Positions 43,569 through 50,289 of a DNA stretch of 64,000 bases are shown in pieces (position 1 is the first letter of the stretch; each line of letters begins with the position of its first letter). The DNA lies in contig PQAL01000011.1 of NCBI GenBank assembly GCA_003105035.1, positions 41,447 through 105,446 on the forward strand. Direction: 5' to 3'. Both the position numbers and the translations under genes were made by a program. The notes below the pieces were generated by a model, which was not told the origin of the DNA, ran no database searches, and worked only from the letters and a program-made list of their open reading frames with translations. The DNA comes from Anaerolineales bacterium. Lineage in GTDB: Bacteria; Chloroflexota; Anaerolineae; Anaerolineales; UBA4823.

Positions 43569-44093
43569 CTAGCCGATTTTTATCCCCGATAATCGATAAT
43601 ACAATGTAGTAGTCATCAGCACGATATACATTCCCAGATAGATGACATCAAAAAGCGAAAAAAATGATATCAACTTCAGACCAACCGGGATACACCCGAC
43701 TACAGCTGCGATGGTAGCTAAAATGAACAGTTTTTTTGAGCGCCTTTTGGCAGTGACCCTTCGGACGACTTCAGCAATGAAACCGCCAATTATGGGAGCA
43801 AGGAAAAGAGTCAATATAATAATATAGAAACCAAATCTTGCTGCAATCCATCCGCCAATCAGGCTGCCCAGATAGGATAGGACAGCTACGATCACGAACA
43901 CCACCGGGTAATCATACCAAACAGACGTGTCGAAAATCTTCTGCTGCTCCTTGATGCATTCCCTACAGCGATAGCCTGTGGGCGTCAGGACGGCACACTT
44001 GGCGCAGATGGGTTTTTCACAGCGATTGCAACGTAAACTGGTCTCCAAGGTGGGATGATTGGCACAGTAAATCTTTGGTGATACGTCGGTCAT
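43569..44093 (-). CDS. B-box zinc-finger membrane protein
   Basis: A 174-residue protein with an N-terminal B-box-type zinc finger (CANHP...CNRCEKPICAKC...GYRCREC, residues 9-46) and about four membrane spans after residue 60. Such fusions occur in Chloroflexota, Actinobacteria and Firmicutes next to rhomboid- or Yip1-like membrane parts, but no function is established. It sits between nadK (9 bp upstream) and recN (2 bp downstream), so it belongs to that transcript. The zinc finger presumably faces the cytosol and binds a protein. Confidence 0.82.
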   Translation of the reverse strand: MTDVSPKIYCANHPTLETSLRCNRCEKPICAKCAVLTPTGYRCRECIKEQQKIFDTSVWYDYPVVFVIVAVLSYLGSLIGGWIAARFGFYIIILTLFLAPIIGGFIAEVVRRVTAKRRSKKLFILATIAAVVGCIPVGLKLISFFSLFDVIYLGMYIVLMTTTLYYRLSGIKIG

Positions 44094-44102
44094 AATTAAC
44101 CT

Positions 44103-44978
44103 CTATCGATGGTTGGCAGTGGAAGGATTCTGGCTCATGTGAGGAGTCAGGTTTCGGTAAAAATAGCCCGGGTCTTGAAAACGCACAAATTTTACTACAT
44201 GGGGTGAAGCGTATACCGCTACGCGGTCATCACTGGTCAAGCCGATCGGCACCTGCCCGTCGATGCTGAACACTGCCTGGTGATCCACGTTCACGGTGAT
44301 GGACACCGAGGAGCCTTCCGCTAGGACAATCGCCCGATCGAGTGATAGGTGCGGTGCGACTGGTACCAGCAGGATATTCCGCAGCTCAGGCGGGAGGATT
44401 GGACCACCAGCCGCCAGAGCGTAGGCAGTGGAACCGGTGGGTGTGGCTGCGATCAACGCATCGGCGACGTATGTGGTTAAAAAGCGGCCATCGACCTGGG
44501 CGGTGACATGCACTGGGCGGATGATTTGCCCCCGGCTAACCACGACTTCATTCAAAACATCCCATCTACCCAACAGTGAATCTGCCCGCCACTGTTCGGC
44601 ATTTAGCATCATACGTTTTTCCAACCAGTAATCACCAGCGATCAAGCGTTCCAGGTATTCAGGCCACTGGATTTTAGCGATCTCCGTCAAAAAACCGAAG
44701 CGACCCAAATTGATGCCGAGGATAGGGACGTTCGACGGACCTCCTAGGTGGCCGGCACGCAACATGGTGCCATCTCCACCCAGGGCAATCAGTACATCAA
44801 ATTCGCCTTGCTTAACCTTGCGATAAATTGCCTCATCGTAGAGAAACCCGTGTTGCGTTTCCACTCCCCGTTCGTTCAGGAACCCGGCAATGGCGATGGA
44901 TTCCTTCTCTGTATCCGAGAGGTTGGGAGCCCCGACAATGGCAATCCGGCGTATGGGTTGGTTATCTTCGGTCATCAT
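44103..44978 (-). CDS. nadK: NAD kinase
   Basis: NAD kinase makes NADP from NAD and ATP or polyphosphate. The 291-residue protein has the GGDGT motif (ALGGDGTMLRAG), the NLGRFGFLTE region and the second signature TPTGSTAYALAAGGPI. Start: ATG 44978 or 44975; a TATAAT lies 6 nt before the first, but this box coincides with the ATA-TAA stop of the preceding gene, and an AGGGG precedes the second ATG as a possible ribosome site. It is downstream of the split Cas4-like pair and upstream of the B-box and recN genes, all probably one transcript. Confidence 0.95.
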   Translation of the reverse strand: MMTEDNQPIRRIAIVGAPNLSDTEKESIAIAGFLNERGVETQHGFLYDEAIYRKVKQGEFDVLIALGGDGTMLRAGHLGGPSNVPILGINLGRFGFLTEIAKIQWPEYLERLIAGDYWLEKRMMLNAEQWRADSLLGRWDVLNEVVVSRGQIIRPVHVTAQVDGRFLTTYVADALIAATPTGSTAYALAAGGPILPPELRNILLVPVAPHLSLDRAIVLAEGSSVSITVNVDHQAVFSIDGQVPIGLTSDDRVAVYASPHVVKFVRFQDPGYFYRNLTPHMSQNPSTANHR

Positions 44979-44985
44979 CCCCTAA

Positions 44986-45507
44986 TTATATCCTGAGAGC
45001 TTGGTCGCATACGGAACGATAACCACAATGCTTGCAGCGTTTTGCATCCTGGTGCGAACGCTTCACCTCTGTGTGGCTGCTGCGTTCCTGCATCTCAACG
45101 ATCATTTTTTTGACGGCTTGCTCCAATTCCCCAGAAAAATCAATGGCGAAGGTCTTATCAGAATAATGGATGATCCCATGTGTTGGTCGCACGCCATAGG
45201 CATGGTTAACCAGCAGGCAGTATGCCGCAATCTGGTAGATGTGGGAATCATGCGGGCTGGCGGGTGCCCTTCTAGATTTCACCTCGACCGGTACAATATG
45301 CTCCCCCTGCCTCACCAGGTAATCCGGCTTGCCCGTCAATCGCAATTTCGGATCGTAGAGCGGTTTTTCAACTTTTCCCCATTTGCTGGTATCTATGTAG
45401 ATCACCTTACCAGAAGGCAGCCCAGTCTGTCGCCTTTGCCGAGCGGCCAGGATGAAGAGCACGATTGCAATCATTACCAGCACAAGTGACAGATATAGCT
45501 TGATCAT
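44986..45507 (-). CDS. C-terminal half of a split, membrane-anchored Cas4-like PD-(D/E)XK nuclease
   Basis: A 173-residue protein: one N-terminal span (about 3-21), then the nuclease core with D62 (GKPDYLV), E75-V-K77 (PVEVKSRR) and the RecB motif QIAAYCLL (Q92), and at the end three cysteines C158, C161 and C167 (CKHCGYRSVC) that in Cas4 bind an Fe-S cluster. The fourth Cas4 cysteine and the metal-binding histidine are missing here but are on the preceding gene. GGTGGGGA gives it its own ribosome site 16 bp after that gene. Together they would rebuild a full Cas4-type nuclease at the membrane. Confidence 0.82.
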   Translation of the reverse strand: MIKLYLSLVLVMIAIVLFILAARQRRQTGLPSGKVIYIDTSKWGKVEKPLYDPKLRLTGKPDYLVRQGEHIVPVEVKSRRAPASPHDSHIYQIAAYCLLVNHAYGVRPTHGIIHYSDKTFAIDFSGELEQAVKKMIVEMQERSSHTEVKRSHQDAKRCKHCGYRSVCDQALRI

Positions 45508-45523
45508 TCCCCACCCATGAAGA

Positions 45524-45760
45524 TTATAGTATTGCCTGGATAAGCCAGATGACGACTGAAATCAGCGCAACTAATAACACCAGGTAGGCAGATGCCTGCA
45601 GGCAGCTGCTGAACATGAACGCCCGCGAGTGTTTCGCATGGATTTGCAGACCCCCGGCCAGCTCGGTTTTATTTTCTGGCTCGTAACCGCTTGACTGGTA
45701 CCACCAGGCGCGATTGCAAAATACATAGGTGCCAATTTCCGAGGCACGGATAATCTTCAT
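45524..45760 (-). CDS. N-terminal half of a split, membrane-anchored Cas4-like nuclease
   Basis: A 78-residue protein beginning like Cas4: SEIGTYVFCNRAWWYQSSGY (Cys15 is the first Fe-S ligand) and GGLQIHAKH (His41 is the RecB motif histidine), followed by a membrane span (about 53-77). It contains the parts of Cas4 that the next gene lacks, and both halves have a membrane helix at the junction. It starts within the stop of the translin gene (ATGA). Alone it cannot be a nuclease. Taken by itself it would be called hypothetical, so the assignment depends on the pair. Confidence 0.8.
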   Translation of the reverse strand: MKIIRASEIGTYVFCNRAWWYQSSGYEPENKTELAGGLQIHAKHSRAFMFSSCLQASAYLVLLVALISVVIWLIQAIL

Positions 45761-46413
45761 TCGTCCGGTTGGTAACCATCCAGGCGGGATTCTAGTTTTC
45801 GGATGCTGTCTTCCAGGTGCTCCTGGCGCAGACTGAGTGTGAGATCGCCCCGGGTACGTTCGATGATGCTGCGTGCCACATCAGTCAAGCGCCGTAATCC
45901 TCCCGTAATGGCATCGGGGTAATCCATGGTAACCAGAACTGCGTAGATGTCATCCATCTCACCGAGCAATCGCTCTGCTTCAGCCGGGTTATCCTTTAGC
46001 AGCATATCCAGGGCACGCCGGCGTAGCTCCCCCACCGCTTCAGCCAGTCCTTGCAAGTAGGTTGCCGGTTCCAGGAGTAGGTCTTCAGGTGCAGGAAAGT
46101 CATTGTTGTTGATCAAGGCGTACACCATGCTGGCTTCGGCGTATTCCTTGAGTGCATCCTGCGTGTACCCGGCATAAAAGAGATCTGGAAGTTCGGCAAG
46201 GTTTTGCTGCAGGGCTAGTACCAGCTGGCGGGCTTCATCGAGATGCTGGCAGGCGAGCTCATTTTCATCCCTATGCACGGCCCGAATGGCATTAGCACAG
46301 TGCCGAGTAAGCGTGCGCGCCTGGGTTAATGCCCGGTCGCGTTCACTCGTACATACCTCAAATGAATGGTGGATTTTCTCGGCAATTTCTTCCAATTTCT
46401 GTGGCATGTTCAT
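45757..46413 (-). CDS. Translin-family (translin/TRAX-like) nucleic-acid-binding protein
   Basis: A 218-residue all-helical protein matching the translin family, whose eukaryotic members form the C3PO RNase and bind single-stranded RNA/DNA. Seen: KEYAEASMVYALIN (the E-Y-x-E-A helix where TRAX carries catalytic acids), YLQGLAEAVGELRRRALD (translin GELRR signature) and the MDYPDAITGGLRRLTDVARSIIERTRGDL tail. Bacterial members are uncommon. ATG 46413 overlaps the DUF3467 stop (TGATG) and its own stop overlaps the next gene, so the genes are tightly coupled. RNase activity is inferred from the family and is uncertain. Confidence 0.85.
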   Translation of the reverse strand: MNMPQKLEEIAEKIHHSFEVCTSERDRALTQARTLTRHCANAIRAVHRDENELACQHLDEARQLVLALQQNLAELPDLFYAGYTQDALKEYAEASMVYALINNNDFPAPEDLLLEPATYLQGLAEAVGELRRRALDMLLKDNPAEAERLLGEMDDIYAVLVTMDYPDAITGGLRRLTDVARSIIERTRGDLTLSLRQEHLEDSIRKLESRLDGYQPDE

Positions 46414-46742
46414 CACTCTTTCGGGGGTACAGGCGGTCGGAAAAGAAAATCTGCCAGCGAGCCTTCGCCCGGTACCTTGATCTCACCGAAGGCTGCCTCA
46501 TAGCGCGAGAGATTTTCAGCTAATGCCCTTTGCAACAGCTTGGCTCCCAGGGGAGACATTACCACCCGGGTGCATACGCGTGCAGGTGTGACTCCCGGTA
46601 GCAAATGGGCAAAATCGAATACCAGCTCAGAAGGTGAATGTGCGATACGCACAACGTTAGCATAATCAGTCTTTAGATCTGCAGGTACCTCCAGTGCAGG
46701 CGGAGGCGGAGGTGCAGGGCGGTTCTGTGGTGGATTAGTCAT
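46413..46742 (-). CDS. DUF3467 protein
   Basis: A 109-residue protein of the DUF3467 family: a proline-rich N terminus (about 3-16), then TDYANVVRIAHSPSELVFDFAHLLPG and RVVMSPLGAKLLQRALAENLSRYEAAFGEI, the usual family core. The family has no known function, though the length and fold suggest a small partner protein. It is the first gene of the translin/Cas4-like set and overlaps translin (TGATG). A TAGGAT box 8 nt before the ATG suggests a short leader. A terminator hairpin separates it from ssb. Confidence 0.85.
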   Translation of the reverse strand: MTNPPQNRPAPPPPPALEVPADLKTDYANVVRIAHSPSELVFDFAHLLPGVTPARVCTRVVMSPLGAKLLQRALAENLSRYEAAFGEIKVPGEGSLADFLFRPPVPPKE

Positions 46743-46777
46743 TTGGTTTTATCCTATGCATATTCAATTAAAAGAAT

Positions 46778-46806
46778 TAAGGTGCGGAATGGCATTCCGC
46801 ACCTTA
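46778..46806 (-). terminator. Hairpin terminator after ssb
   Basis: TAAGGTGCGGAATG and CATTCCGCACCTTA are perfect reverse complements around a single base (effective loop about 5 nt). On the minus strand it is followed by ATTCTTTT. It lies between ssb and the DUF3467 start. Confidence 0.75.
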
Positions 46807-46817
46807 GATACTTGTAA

Positions 46818-47237
46818 TTAGAACGGGATATCAGCATCCTCCGTAGGTGCATTCCCCTCACCTGGCGGCAGGCTACCTTCATCATCGCCGCGTTGTGATA
46901 GGAATCGTACGGTCGACGCACTCACCTCGAAGGAGGCTGTCTTCGTGCCGTCCTGGCGTTCCCAGATTCGTGGACCGCCGGTGTTCGGGTCGGTCACTAA
47001 CCGGCCTTCAACCAGTACCTTGCGGCCTTTCTTGAGGTATTGATTGCAGATTTCTGCTTGCTTACCCCACGTGGATACGCGCACCCAGATGGTTCGCTCC
47101 ACCTTTTCACCATTGCTGCTGGTGAAATTATCATTAACAGCCACCGAGAAGTTAGTGACTGCCTGGCCCGAAGGTGTATAGCGCATCTCCGGGTCTCTGC
47201 CAAGATTTCCTACCAATATGATCGTGTGATATGACAT
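46818..47237 (-). CDS. ssb: Single-stranded DNA-binding protein
   Basis: SSB coats single-stranded DNA in replication and repair. The 139-residue protein has the OB fold opening MSYHTIILVGNLGRDPEMRY, the WVRVSTWGKQAEICNQYLKKGRKVLVEGRL core, and a short acidic tail ending DADIPF, the usual protein-docking peptide. It is a single-OB form with a short linker. The ribosome site AAAGGAG is 6 nt before the ATG. It is not in the common rpsF-ssb-rpsR setting. Confidence 0.96.
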   Translation of the reverse strand: MSYHTIILVGNLGRDPEMRYTPSGQAVTNFSVAVNDNFTSSNGEKVERTIWVRVSTWGKQAEICNQYLKKGRKVLVEGRLVTDPNTGGPRIWERQDGTKTASFEVSASTVRFLSQRGDDEGSLPPGEGNAPTEDADIPF

Positions 47238-47255
47238 GTGGGACTCCTTTCGTTA

Positions 47256-47322
47256 CAGTGAGCGGTTTGATAGAAGTTCCGGATGAACGCCATCCGGGCC
47301 AAAGCCTAGAGATCACTCACTG
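47256..47322 (-). promoter_or_regulatory. Two-tier stem-loop in the ssb leader
   Basis: An inner hairpin CCGGATG (47279-47285) / CATCCGG (47291-47297) is nested in an outer pairing CAGTGAG (47256-47262) / CTCACTG (47316-47322). It lies between the methyltransferase stop and the ssb start. It may be the methyltransferase terminator, although no strong T-run follows, or a leader control element. Confidence 0.4.
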
Positions 47323-47383
47323 GGCTTTACAGAACAATTGTACACTGTTTCAAAGAAAATAACAGGGATTCGCCCTCAGGTGA

Positions 47384-48217
47384 TCATTCCTTCCGGAATT
47401 GCAGGCAGTAATGATGGAAAGTATTGCTCACCCACGCATTTCCCAACCCATACGGTGCCAGGCGCTGGTTATCCTGGCACCATATTTTTTCATCTTTCAG
47501 CAGGTAATCCTCTCTCAGGCTGTGTGCCAGGTCCCAAGCCAGAGGATAGATCCGCCCGCCTTTCTTGACATTTTTAACTATGATGGTCAGATAGGCTCCC
47601 TGGCGGATGAGTGGTTTCATCCCCTGGTAGATCATGCTGAGGTTAGCTATAAATTCGTCGTAGTCGTTGATGTTCCCAAGGTCTTGTGGGTCATCCGAGT
47701 AAATCACGTCGAGGTCAGGCGTTGAGCGCCGGATTTTTTGGGTACTGGACCCACGGGAGTGCAGCATATCCCAATATGGAGGTGAAGTGAGCACATAATC
47801 CACCAATGGGATGTTCGATTGCGCAGCAATCGAGACCACCTGCCTGGCATCGCCGGTGATGACTTTGCAGGTTAAGTGCTCTGTTACTTCGCCGAGGTTC
47901 TCTCTCTCGTCAGCGATAACCTGCCGGGAAATCTCTGCGTAGGCGGGGTTGAGCTCGATGCCATATGCACTCCGCCCGGTGCGTAACGCTGCCACTAGAG
48001 TGCTACCGGTGCCAGCCATCGGGTCGAACACCACCTCACCCTGTTTGGTGAAGAAGTTGATGAATTCAGCAGCCAGTGTCTCGGGGAATTTTGCCGGGTG
48101 GCGTAACACATTCTTCTGGCGCGGAGGTGGGTTGTGAATGAACCAGGATTTCTGGAATTTCAGCCACTCTTTGGGCGATAAATCATTAAGCTTATTGATG
48201 AAAGGATGTTTCGGCAT
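47384..48217 (-). CDS. Orphan site-specific DNA methyltransferase (TSPPYW type)
   Basis: A 277-residue amino-methyltransferase with AdoMet motif FDPMAGTGSTLVAAL (about 64-78), a preceding HPAKFPETLAAEFINFF motif X-like segment and the catalytic TSPPYW (about 145-150), typical of N4-cytosine or N6-adenine enzymes. The I-before-IV order resembles the gamma class. There is no clear target-recognition domain and no restriction enzyme nearby, so it looks like a stand-alone epigenetic methylase. The recognition sequence cannot be told from the protein. Confidence 0.88.
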   Translation of the reverse strand: MPKHPFINKLNDLSPKEWLKFQKSWFIHNPPPRQKNVLRHPAKFPETLAAEFINFFTKQGEVVFDPMAGTGSTLVAALRTGRSAYGIELNPAYAEISRQVIADERENLGEVTEHLTCKVITGDARQVVSIAAQSNIPLVDYVLTSPPYWDMLHSRGSSTQKIRRSTPDLDVIYSDDPQDLGNINDYDEFIANLSMIYQGMKPLIRQGAYLTIIVKNVKKGGRIYPLAWDLAHSLREDYLLKDEKIWCQDNQRLAPYGLGNAWVSNTFHHYCLQFRKE

Positions 48218-48244
48218 GAGAGATATGGCTCTGGAGTCGGGAAA

Positions 48245-49057
48245 TTACGGTTCAAAGACCTCATAAACCAGGAGGTCAGAGAAATTTACAGTTACTGCCA
48301 TGTTATTGGTCGACCTGGCAAAAAGGCCCAGGCTTCCGGAGCTTAGCAGTGGATCTTGGACAGAAAACTGATATTCCCCGTTGACAAAAAAGGACATCGC
48401 GCTACCCTTTGCTGAGATTCCTAAACGGGAGGTAGCAGGTGCACCCGGGGGCACTGCACCGCTTAGCATCCAGGGTTGGGGTGAGGAAGCTTGCCCGTTG
48501 ATGAGGCGATCGAGGCGGACCTGCCCATTACAGGATAATGCAAAGCGGTAGTAATCTCCGCTGGATTGCAACCTGAACAGCACCCCATATTCATCTAGCT
48601 TTTGGCACAGGCTGGTTTCCGCAGTGATCTCCAGATAGAAATCCGTGAACTTCGGCTCGTCCCGGAGGGTGTAGAGATAAGCATTCGTCTCAGCGATGGC
48701 GATCGTCAGCTCATTTTTACCCAATGCCACACTGCCAGCATCCGTTCGTGAAAGGCTCCAGGCAGCGGGGTCAGAAAAATCGTCTTCGAGCAATACCTGC
48801 CCAGTCTTAGGTCGTAAGTCCGCAGTTGGAGTGATGACTGGCGTCGGAAATGGCGTATAGGTGGTAGTCGGTGGAAACCAGATGATCGTCGGGGTGAATG
48901 TGGCCGATGGGAGCGGGATCGGTGTATCTGTTGGGAGTACCTGCGTAGCAGGTGCCGCGCTACAGGCAAAACATAACACTACAGCCAGGCATGTGCCCAT
49001 CAGGCCTCGCCTACGAGAATATTGAAAAATCCGGTGTAACCTGTTCAGCATATGCAT
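48245..49057 (-). CDS. Lipoprotein with C-terminal concanavalin-like (LamG/DUF1080-type) domain
   Basis: An approximately 270-residue surface protein. After the ATG at 49057 comes a positive stretch (RLHRIFQYSRRR), a signal helix and the lipobox FAC followed by SAAP. A Thr/Pro linker (TPTIIWFPPTTTYTPFPTP) precedes a beta-sandwich domain with EDDFSDPAAWSLSRTD, the typical opening of jelly-roll modules, and GEYQFSVQDPLLSSGSLGLFA near the end. Such domains bind glycans or proteins. A longer frame to a TTG at 49099 exists; no ribosome site decides between starts. Confidence 0.7.
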   Translation of the reverse strand: MHMLNRLHRIFQYSRRRGLMGTCLAVVLCFACSAAPATQVLPTDTPIPLPSATFTPTIIWFPPTTTYTPFPTPVITPTADLRPKTGQVLLEDDFSDPAAWSLSRTDAGSVALGKNELTIAIAETNAYLYTLRDEPKFTDFYLEITAETSLCQKLDEYGVLFRLQSSGDYYRFALSCNGQVRLDRLINGQASSPQPWMLSGAVPPGAPATSRLGISAKGSAMSFFVNGEYQFSVQDPLLSSGSLGLFARSTNNMAVTVNFSDLLVYEVFEP

Positions 49058-49220
49058 GATAAAAAAAAATAAAAGCACAATTTCAAAGCTGTTGTACAAT
49101 TGGTGTGTTCACCTTCCAATTATAAATAACTGACAGGAATATACAATAGGAGGGTTCATTCTAGCACAACCTAACCTGTTACCGCAACCGAATCCCATCC
49201 CTTGAAACAAAGGAGAAGTT

Positions 49221-50237
49221 ATGCGCAAGAAGGTCATCCTCATCACTGGCGTTTCAGGCGAAATCGGGCAAGCGCTGGTAAATAGCCTGGTCAAACAAAC
49301 CGATTTGCCCATCATCGCCCTGGATATTGCTCCAATCCCTGAAGCACTTCATTCCTTGGTGATCCCCATGCAAGGCGATATCATGGATAAATCCCTGTTA
49401 TCACGCCTGGTCAGTGAATATGAAGTCGACACAATCTATCACCTGGCTGCCCTGCTATCCACCCGGAGTGAATTTACCCCCGAGGCAGCCCATAAAGTGA
49501 ATGTTGAAGGCACCCTGGGCCTCTTGAATCTGGCGGCTGAACAATCCGATTGGAGAGACGAGCCGGTAAAATTCATCTTTCCCAGCTCGATCGCCGCATA
49601 TGGCCTTCCCGACCTTGACACCAAGACGACCTATACCCGTGTGCGAGAATGGGAATGGAACAACCCGCGCACTATGTATGGCTGTAATAAGTTGTACTGC
49701 GAGCAGCTGGGAATTTACTACAGTAAGTACTACCGCCAGCTGGCAGCTGACCTGCCAGTCATGTTGGATTTCCGCTGCTTACGTTTCCCTGGCTTAATTA
49801 GTGCCTTCACTGCACCCAGCGGAGGAACCAGTGATTACGGTCCTGAAATGCTGCACCATGCTGCACAAGATAAACCATACGCTTGCTTCGTACGTGAGGA
49901 TGTCCGCATCCCCTTCATGGTCATGCCCGATGCAGTCAAATCGATATTAATGCTGACCAATGCTCCAAAATCGGCCCTCAAGCATTCAGTGTACAATGTG
50001 ACCAGCTTCAGCTTATCCGCTGCTGAATTCCGCGACTGGGTGTTGAAATATTTTCCCAACGCTCAGATTACCTTTCAACCTGATGTAAAACGCCAGGCGA
50101 TTGTCGATTCGTGGCCAGCTGACCTGGACGACAGTGCTGCTCGCCGCAATTGGGCCTGGCAACCGGATTATGATGCCGTCCGCTCCTTCGATGAATACCT
50201 GGTGCCCAACATCCGCCAGAGATACCAGGCAAAATAG
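49221..50237 (+). CDS. NAD-dependent epimerase/SDR-type L-threonine 3-dehydrogenase
   Basis: A 338-residue extended short-chain dehydrogenase. Seen: Rossmann motif TGVSGEIGQAL, catalytic Tyr/Lys in YGCNKLYCE, and the sequence LRFPGLISAFTAPSGGTSDYGPEM with IPFMVMPDA and IVDSWPADLDDSAARRNWAW, which match the SDR-type threonine dehydrogenase branch rather than UDP-glucose epimerases. It would oxidise threonine to 2-amino-3-oxobutyrate. AAAGGAGAAG precedes the ATG. The usual partner, 2-amino-3-ketobutyrate CoA ligase (kbl), is not next to it. Confidence 0.85.
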   Translation: MRKKVILITGVSGEIGQALVNSLVKQTDLPIIALDIAPIPEALHSLVIPMQGDIMDKSLLSRLVSEYEVDTIYHLAALLSTRSEFTPEAAHKVNVEGTLGLLNLAAEQSDWRDEPVKFIFPSSIAAYGLPDLDTKTTYTRVREWEWNNPRTMYGCNKLYCEQLGIYYSKYYRQLAADLPVMLDFRCLRFPGLISAFTAPSGGTSDYGPEMLHHAAQDKPYACFVREDVRIPFMVMPDAVKSILMLTNAPKSALKHSVYNVTSFSLSAAEFRDWVLKYFPNAQITFQPDVKRQAIVDSWPADLDDSAARRNWAWQPDYDAVRSFDEYLVPNIRQRYQAK

Positions 50238-50289
50238 GCTTTGTGGCTAGTTTAAAATATACAGGATTTTGTGGACAACCTGTGTAAAG

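Noticed and set aside
44979..44990. TATAAT 6 nt before the nadK ATG as a seventh leaderless promoter
   Set aside because: The box is made by the ATA-TAA end of the preceding gene and an AGGGG ribosome-like site precedes the second ATG, so it may be coincidence; not counted.
45505..45531. TATAAT upstream of the C-terminal Cas4-like half as an independent promoter
   Set aside because: It coincides with the TAA stop of the first half; coupling by the GGTGGGGA ribosome site explains expression without it.
45524..46413. A CRISPR-Cas locus, suggested by the Cas4-like genes
   Set aside because: No direct-repeat array and no cas1, cas2 or effector gene are present in the window; Cas4-like nucleases occur outside CRISPR.
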